Assembly: GCA_035288405.1 (NCBI GenBank)
Contig: DATEAK010000010.1
Span: 1 to 8,867 of the forward strand
Source: JACPSX01 sp035288405 [NCBI: bacterium]
Lineage (GTDB): Bacteria; JACPSX01
Length of the DNA stretch: 8,867 bases
Direction of reading: 5' to 3'
This document shows, piece by piece, positions 6,603 to 8,867 of this stretch (positions are counted from its first letter, which is position 1; every line of letters begins with the position of its first letter). Under the pieces are notes generated by a model. The model did no database searches. It was not told where the DNA came from and saw only the letters and a program-made list of their open reading frames with translations. A program made the position numbers and the translations under genes.

Positions 6603-7397
6603 GTGGCATTAGAGCACCCGATGCTTTGCAAGCGGGCCCGGCGTCTGCGCCGTGACGAGACGGAAGCCGAGCGGAAGCTCTGGGGACGGCTTCGTGCCCG
6701 ACAAATGGAGGACGCCAAATTTCGGCGTCAGCACCTCGTCGGTTGCTTTATCACCGACTTCTGCTGTCCGGAGCATGGCTTGGTGATTGAGCTTGATGGG
6801 GGTCAGCATGCGATGCAGGAAAAATCGGATCGGGCGCGGAGCGCACTTTTGGCAAAGCAAGGCTATCGGGTGCTGCGTTTTTGGGATCATGAGGTGATGG
6901 AGAACATCGAAGTGGTCTTGGAGCAAATCGCCCGGGCACTAAGGGTCCCTCACCCCGACCCTCTCCCTGGAAGGGCGAGGGAGGAAGGGAATGCACGGAA
7001 AAGGAAAAAAGGAGAGGGAAAGCCAGTTTCTGATGAGAGAGGCTTTACTCTTCTTGAGGTCGTTGTCGCTTTGGCGATTCTGTCCGGGACACTGGTGAGC
7101 CTTCTGGTTCTTCACCATCGCAATCTGGTTCTTTTTCAACGCGCGACTTCGCTGACTCAGGCGACGTTTCTCGCCCAGGAATATCTAGCGGGGCTTACTC
7201 AGGGAGATAAAGTTTCCGGATTGGCGAACGCCGAGGGAACCTTTCCAGGACAAGAAAACAGTCCCTACCGCTGGCAACAAGAAGTCGAGCCTGCAAGTGC
7301 GGATGGTCTCCTGCGGATTCGCCTGAAAGTTTTGTGGGGAGAGGAAAGACAGGGTGAGTTTGTGGAGTTTATTTCCTATGTGGCGGAGAACCCCTGA
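6603..7397 (+). CDS. gspI: DUF559 putative endonuclease fused in frame to minor pseudopilin GspI
   Basis: One uninterrupted 264-codon frame encodes two unrelated parts. Residues 1-114 form a full DUF559 domain (Vsr-like, PD-(D/E)XK-type nuclease family): RARRLRRDETEAERKLWGRLR, KFRRQH, ITDF (D52), the core VIELDGGQH (E63, D65, Q68, H69), and GYRVLRFWDHEVMEN. Residues 115-130 (PHPDPLPGRAREEG) are the translated right-hand REP-like repeat. Residues 131-146 are a basic linker. At G147|F148 comes a type IV prepilin site, GFTLLEVVVALAILSG with Glu +5 (E152), and a 117-residue mature protein of normal GspI size. GspI is a tip pseudopilin forming a complex with J and K. No ATG, GTG or TTG occurs in this frame between the domain and the cleavage site, so without frameshifting GspI can only be made as this fusion, with a leader of 147 residues instead of the usual 6-10. 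Start GTG 6603 is chosen from AGGGG upstream. The end overlaps gspJ. Confidence 0.85.
   Translation: MALEHPMLCKRARRLRRDETEAERKLWGRLRARQMEDAKFRRQHLVGCFITDFCCPEHGLVIELDGGQHAMQEKSDRARSALLAKQGYRVLRFWDHEVMENIEVVLEQIARALRVPHPDPLPGRAREEGNARKRKKGEGKPVSDERGFTLLEVVVALAILSGTLVSLLVLHHRNLVLFQRATSLTQATFLAQEYLAGLTQGDKVSGLANAEGTFPGQENSPYRWQQEVEPASADGLLRIRLKVLWGEERQGEFVEFISYVAENP
6947..6984 (+). repeat. REP-like palindrome, right copy, inside the fused ORF
   Basis: This is the inverted partner of the left copy: 6947-6968 matches the minus strand of 6572-6593 at 20 of 22 bases. It forms its own imperfect hairpin, CCCTC/GAGGG (6959-6963 with 6977-6981) and CCC/GGG inside, over a short loop. It is translated as the PHPDPLPGR stretch of the fusion protein. 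Its right arm runs into a purine-rich GAGGGAGGAAGGGA that doubles as a Shine-Dalgarno for the ATG at 6991. Confidence 0.85.
6979..7041 (+). other. Alternative gspI start (ATG 6991) with in-phase A AAA AAG slippery site
   Basis: ATG 6991 has an excellent Shine-Dalgarno (AGGA at 6982-6985, within a purine tract) at normal spacing. It lies in the frame adjacent to gspI. Read from it, the codons are M-H-G-K-G-K-K, with the heptamer A AAA AAG at 7005-7011 in exactly the phase that permits a -1 slip (zero-frame codons AAA 7006-7008 and AAG 7009-7011). After the slip, translation enters the gspI frame at 7011 and gives the leader MHGKGKKGEGKPVSDERG followed by FTLLE, a 135-residue normal-looking pre-GspI. 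Without a slip this frame stops at TGA 7096-7098 after 35 codons. The motif match is visible; actual frameshifting is inference. A homopolymer indel in the A6 run (7005-7010) would explain the same pattern. Confidence 0.5.
7014..7052 (+). other. Possible mRNA stem-loop just downstream of the slippery site
   Basis: AAAGCC (7019-7024) pairs perfectly with GGCTTT (7041-7046) across a 16-base loop. Skipping A7047, the stem extends through 7014-7018 with 7048-7052, including two G-U pairs. It starts 3 bases after A AAA AAG, a little closer than the usual spacing for frameshift-stimulating structures. The 3' arm also encodes the conserved prepilin site, so the pairing may be coincidental. Confidence 0.3.
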
Positions 7398-8034
7398 ATT
7401 GGGAAACTCCAGGCGGCAATCGGGTTTCACGTTAATCGAGGTCGTAGTTTCTCTGGGGATCCTCGGGATCCTCGTGGCCGTCCTCTACGGGAGCTTCTGG
7501 ACAATTTCCCGCTCCTACGACGGGATGCGTGCTCGTCTGGAAGCGGAACAGGCGGGCCGCTTTATCCTGCAGAATCTGGCCCGGGAGCTGCGCTCCGCCT
7601 ATCTTGCGCCGGACAACGAGAGCGTCGTCTTTGAAGGGACGGCGGACGAACAAAACGGCGGGGCCCGGGATCGGATCCGCTTCTTCTCTACTGCTCCAGG
7701 GTGGGGGAAGGGAGGGGAAGAGCACGAGTTGAAAGAGATCACCTATTTTCTGGAAGGGAGGGACGAGACTAAAGGGGTGCTCTATCTTTATCGCCGCTCT
7801 TCATCGGCCTTGCAGGAGGAGGGGCAATTTCAGGAAGTGGAGCTGGGTCCCTACGTTCAGGGGCTCTCCTTCCGCTATACCGGTGGCGAAGATTCGGAAA
7901 CGGAAAGCTGGGATAGCAAGGCGGTCAAAGGGGAACAGCGTTTGCCTGCATCCGTCAAGATCGATCTTGTTCTCGGCACAGAGGAATGGCAGGAAAACCT
8001 GACGACCACTGTGGCCTTGCCGGTAGGGCGTTGA
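7378..8034 (+). CDS. gspJ: Type II secretion system minor pseudopilin GspJ
   Basis: This minor pseudopilin of the tip complex binds GspI and GspK. With ATG 7378 the precursor has 218 residues: leader MWRRTPELGNSRRQSG, cleavage G|FTLIE with Glu +5, hydrophobic segment EVVVSLGILGILVAVLYGSFWTI, then the GspJ-typical YDGMRARLEAEQAGRFILQNLARELRSAYL, a conserved helix after the membrane segment. Later beta-rich sequence contains ITYFLEG, LYLYRRSS and VQGLSFRYTGG, which fit the family. The start is uncertain: GTG 7354 gives a longer leader and more overlap with gspI, while TTG 7399 directly follows the gspI stop (7395-7397) and gives a 9-residue leader. ATG 7378 is preferred as the only ATG with a reasonable leader; GTGGAG lies upstream at about 7362-7367. 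Overlap with the end of gspI suggests coupling. Identity is secure by motif and order. Confidence 0.92.
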   Translation: MWRRTPELGNSRRQSGFTLIEVVVSLGILGILVAVLYGSFWTISRSYDGMRARLEAEQAGRFILQNLARELRSAYLAPDNESVVFEGTADEQNGGARDRIRFFSTAPGWGKGGEEHELKEITYFLEGRDETKGVLYLYRRSSSALQEEGQFQEVELGPYVQGLSFRYTGGEDSETESWDSKAVKGEQRLPASVKIDLVLGTEEWQENLTTTVALPVGR

Positions 8035-8058
8035 TTTGTACTTGTTGCCGCAAGAACT

Positions 8059-8867
8059 ATGAATCTGCGCAAGCTCCAAGAACCCCTGGTGGATCAGGAT
8101 GGGATGGCGCTTATTCTCACCGTTTTGATTCTCTCCATCCTGATCGTTCTTGTCTTCGAGGTAAATAGTCTGACTCGCTTCGAGATGTTGGGTGCGGCTC
8201 ATCTGCGTGACGAGACCCAGGCCGGTCTGCTGGCACGCTCGGGGGTCCAGGAAGCCATCCGCATTCTGAAAAAGGATGACGCGCAGGTGGACGACAATGA
8301 AGAAGAATGGGCCAAGGCAAATAGCCTGCCGGTGGACATTTCCGATGGGAAGCTCTCGTTCGCGATTCGCGACGAGAGCGGAAAATTCAACGTGAATCGT
8401 CTCATCAAGCAAGGAACCGGGGCAGGAACCGCAGGGCCGCAGCAGACCAAGGCAATGGATGAGGGGCAGATTCAGGCGTTCTTGCGTCTCCTGGATCCCC
8501 TGGGCATTGAGCGCAACATGGCTGACCCGCTCTTGGACTGGCTCGACGCGGACGACGAGCCCCGAGCCAGCGGCGCCGAAAGCGACTATTATATGACCCA
8601 GGACTCTCCGTACCGGGCCAAAAACGGTCCCCTGGACGCATTGAGCGAGCTCAAGCGGCTCAAAGGATATGAAGAGTCCGTCTTTGCGGCTCTCATGGGA
8701 CGAGACGAAGGGAGCCGGTCCAAATCTCCCTTGAGTTCTCTGTTGACGCTGTATTCCACGGGGAGGATCAACATCAACACAGCGCCCGCCCCGGTCCTTC
8801 GCAGCCTGGCTTCCGAAATTACGGATGACGTTGCGGCTGAGATTCTCAAGGCCCGCCAGGAGCGGCC
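8059..8867 (+). CDS. gspK: Type II secretion system minor pseudopilin GspK, N-terminal part (3' end outside window)
   Basis: This is the large minor pseudopilin that caps the pseudopilus tip. The frame is open from ATG 8059 to the window edge: 269 complete codons plus two bases, with the C-terminus beyond. The leader MNLRKLQEPLVDQDG precedes G15|M16ALILTVLILSILIVLVFEV; the lack of Phe at +1 and Glu at +5 is normal for GspK, which lacks Glu5 in its family. The large alpha domain follows, with GLLARSGVQEAIRIL, then FAIRDESGKFNVNRLI, the conserved LLDWLDADDEPRASGAESDYY (about 158-178), and GRININTAPAPVLRSL (about 235-250). Start ATG 8059 is the first start codon in this frame after the gspJ stop, 24 bases downstream, and has only a weak Shine-Dalgarno. 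Identification is secure. Confidence 0.95.
   Translation, partial: MNLRKLQEPLVDQDGMALILTVLILSILIVLVFEVNSLTRFEMLGAAHLRDETQAGLLARSGVQEAIRILKKDDAQVDDNEEEWAKANSLPVDISDGKLSFAIRDESGKFNVNRLIKQGTGAGTAGPQQTKAMDEGQIQAFLRLLDPLGIERNMADPLLDWLDADDEPRASGAESDYYMTQDSPYRAKNGPLDALSELKRLKGYEESVFAALMGRDEGSRSKSPLSSLLTLYSTGRININTAPAPVLRSLASEITDDVAAEILKARQER

Larger units (their letters stand above)
6553..6984 (+). mobile_element. Putative REP-flanked DUF559 cassette inserted between gspH and gspI
   Basis: A segment of about 430 bases consists of a REP-like palindrome, a complete DUF559 putative nuclease domain, and the inverted REP-like palindrome. It interrupts an otherwise continuous gsp operon at the H/I boundary and has no role in known T2SS. 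Terminal inverted sequences plus a nuclease-type gene at an intergenic junction resemble a small mobile or domesticated unit. No transposase, integrase or clear target-site duplication is visible, so mobility is inference; the exact edges are set only by the visible pairing of the palindromes. Confidence 0.55.

Noticed and set aside
6553-6984. CRISPR-like or tandem repeat pair
   Set aside because: There are only two copies, in inverted orientation, separated by a complete coding domain; there is no spacer pattern.
6991-7098. Independent 35-codon small ORF from ATG 6991
   Set aside because: Beyond the slippery site its translation is merely an out-of-frame reading of gspI; its interest is only as a start for the shifted GspI.

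Overview
The window is one co-directional (+ strand) block of a type II secretion system (T2SS, general secretory pathway) operon from a diderm bacterium with moderately high GC. Every gene is recognised from hallmark motifs in its translation. Gene order is gspD (3' end only), gspE, gspF, gspL, gspM, gspG, gspH, [DUF559 cassette fused to gspI], gspJ, gspK (5' part only). Genes are packed with overlaps or short gaps. I see no internal promoter, convincing terminator, tRNA, CRISPR array or transposase, and no gene-free stretch above 300 bases. The order (L and M between F and G) differs from the classical proteobacterial C-D-E-F-G-H-I-J-K-L-M-N, and GspL keeps PilM/actin-like nucleotide-binding motifs. 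This loosely suggests a deltaproteobacterial-grade, Nitrospirota, NC10 or similar lineage, but the species cannot be fixed from this sequence.

Region by region: 1-404 is the C-terminus of the outer-membrane secretin; 406-2115 the assembly ATPase; 2123-3340 the inner-membrane platform protein; 3358-5485 GspL and GspM, which couple ATPase to platform; 5503-5955 the major pseudopilin; 6017-6520 and 7041-8867 the minor pseudopilins H, I, J and K, which form the pseudopilus tip. Together they build a periplasmic pseudopilus that pushes folded proteins out through the secretin.

The unusual part is 6553-6984. A small DUF559-family (Vsr-like, PD-(D/E)XK-type) putative endonuclease gene, bracketed by inverted copies of a REP-like GC-rich palindrome (20 of 22 bases matching), sits exactly between gspH and gspI. 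Its reading frame runs without a stop through the right-hand repeat into gspI, giving a 264-codon nuclease-pseudopilin fusion. No in-frame ATG, GTG or TTG lies between the nuclease domain and the prepilin peptidase site, so GspI has lost an independent start in its own frame.

However, an ATG at 6991 with a strong Shine-Dalgarno sequence lies one frame away. It is followed at once by the slippery heptamer A AAA AAG in the correct phase, so a -1 slip (or one extra A by transcriptional slippage) would yield a normal GspI with an 18-residue leader. Either prepilin-peptidase cleavage of a fusion, or frameshifting at A6, or a simple A6/A7 indel or sequencing error, could reconcile the insertion with a working operon. 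This is the part of the window most worth testing.
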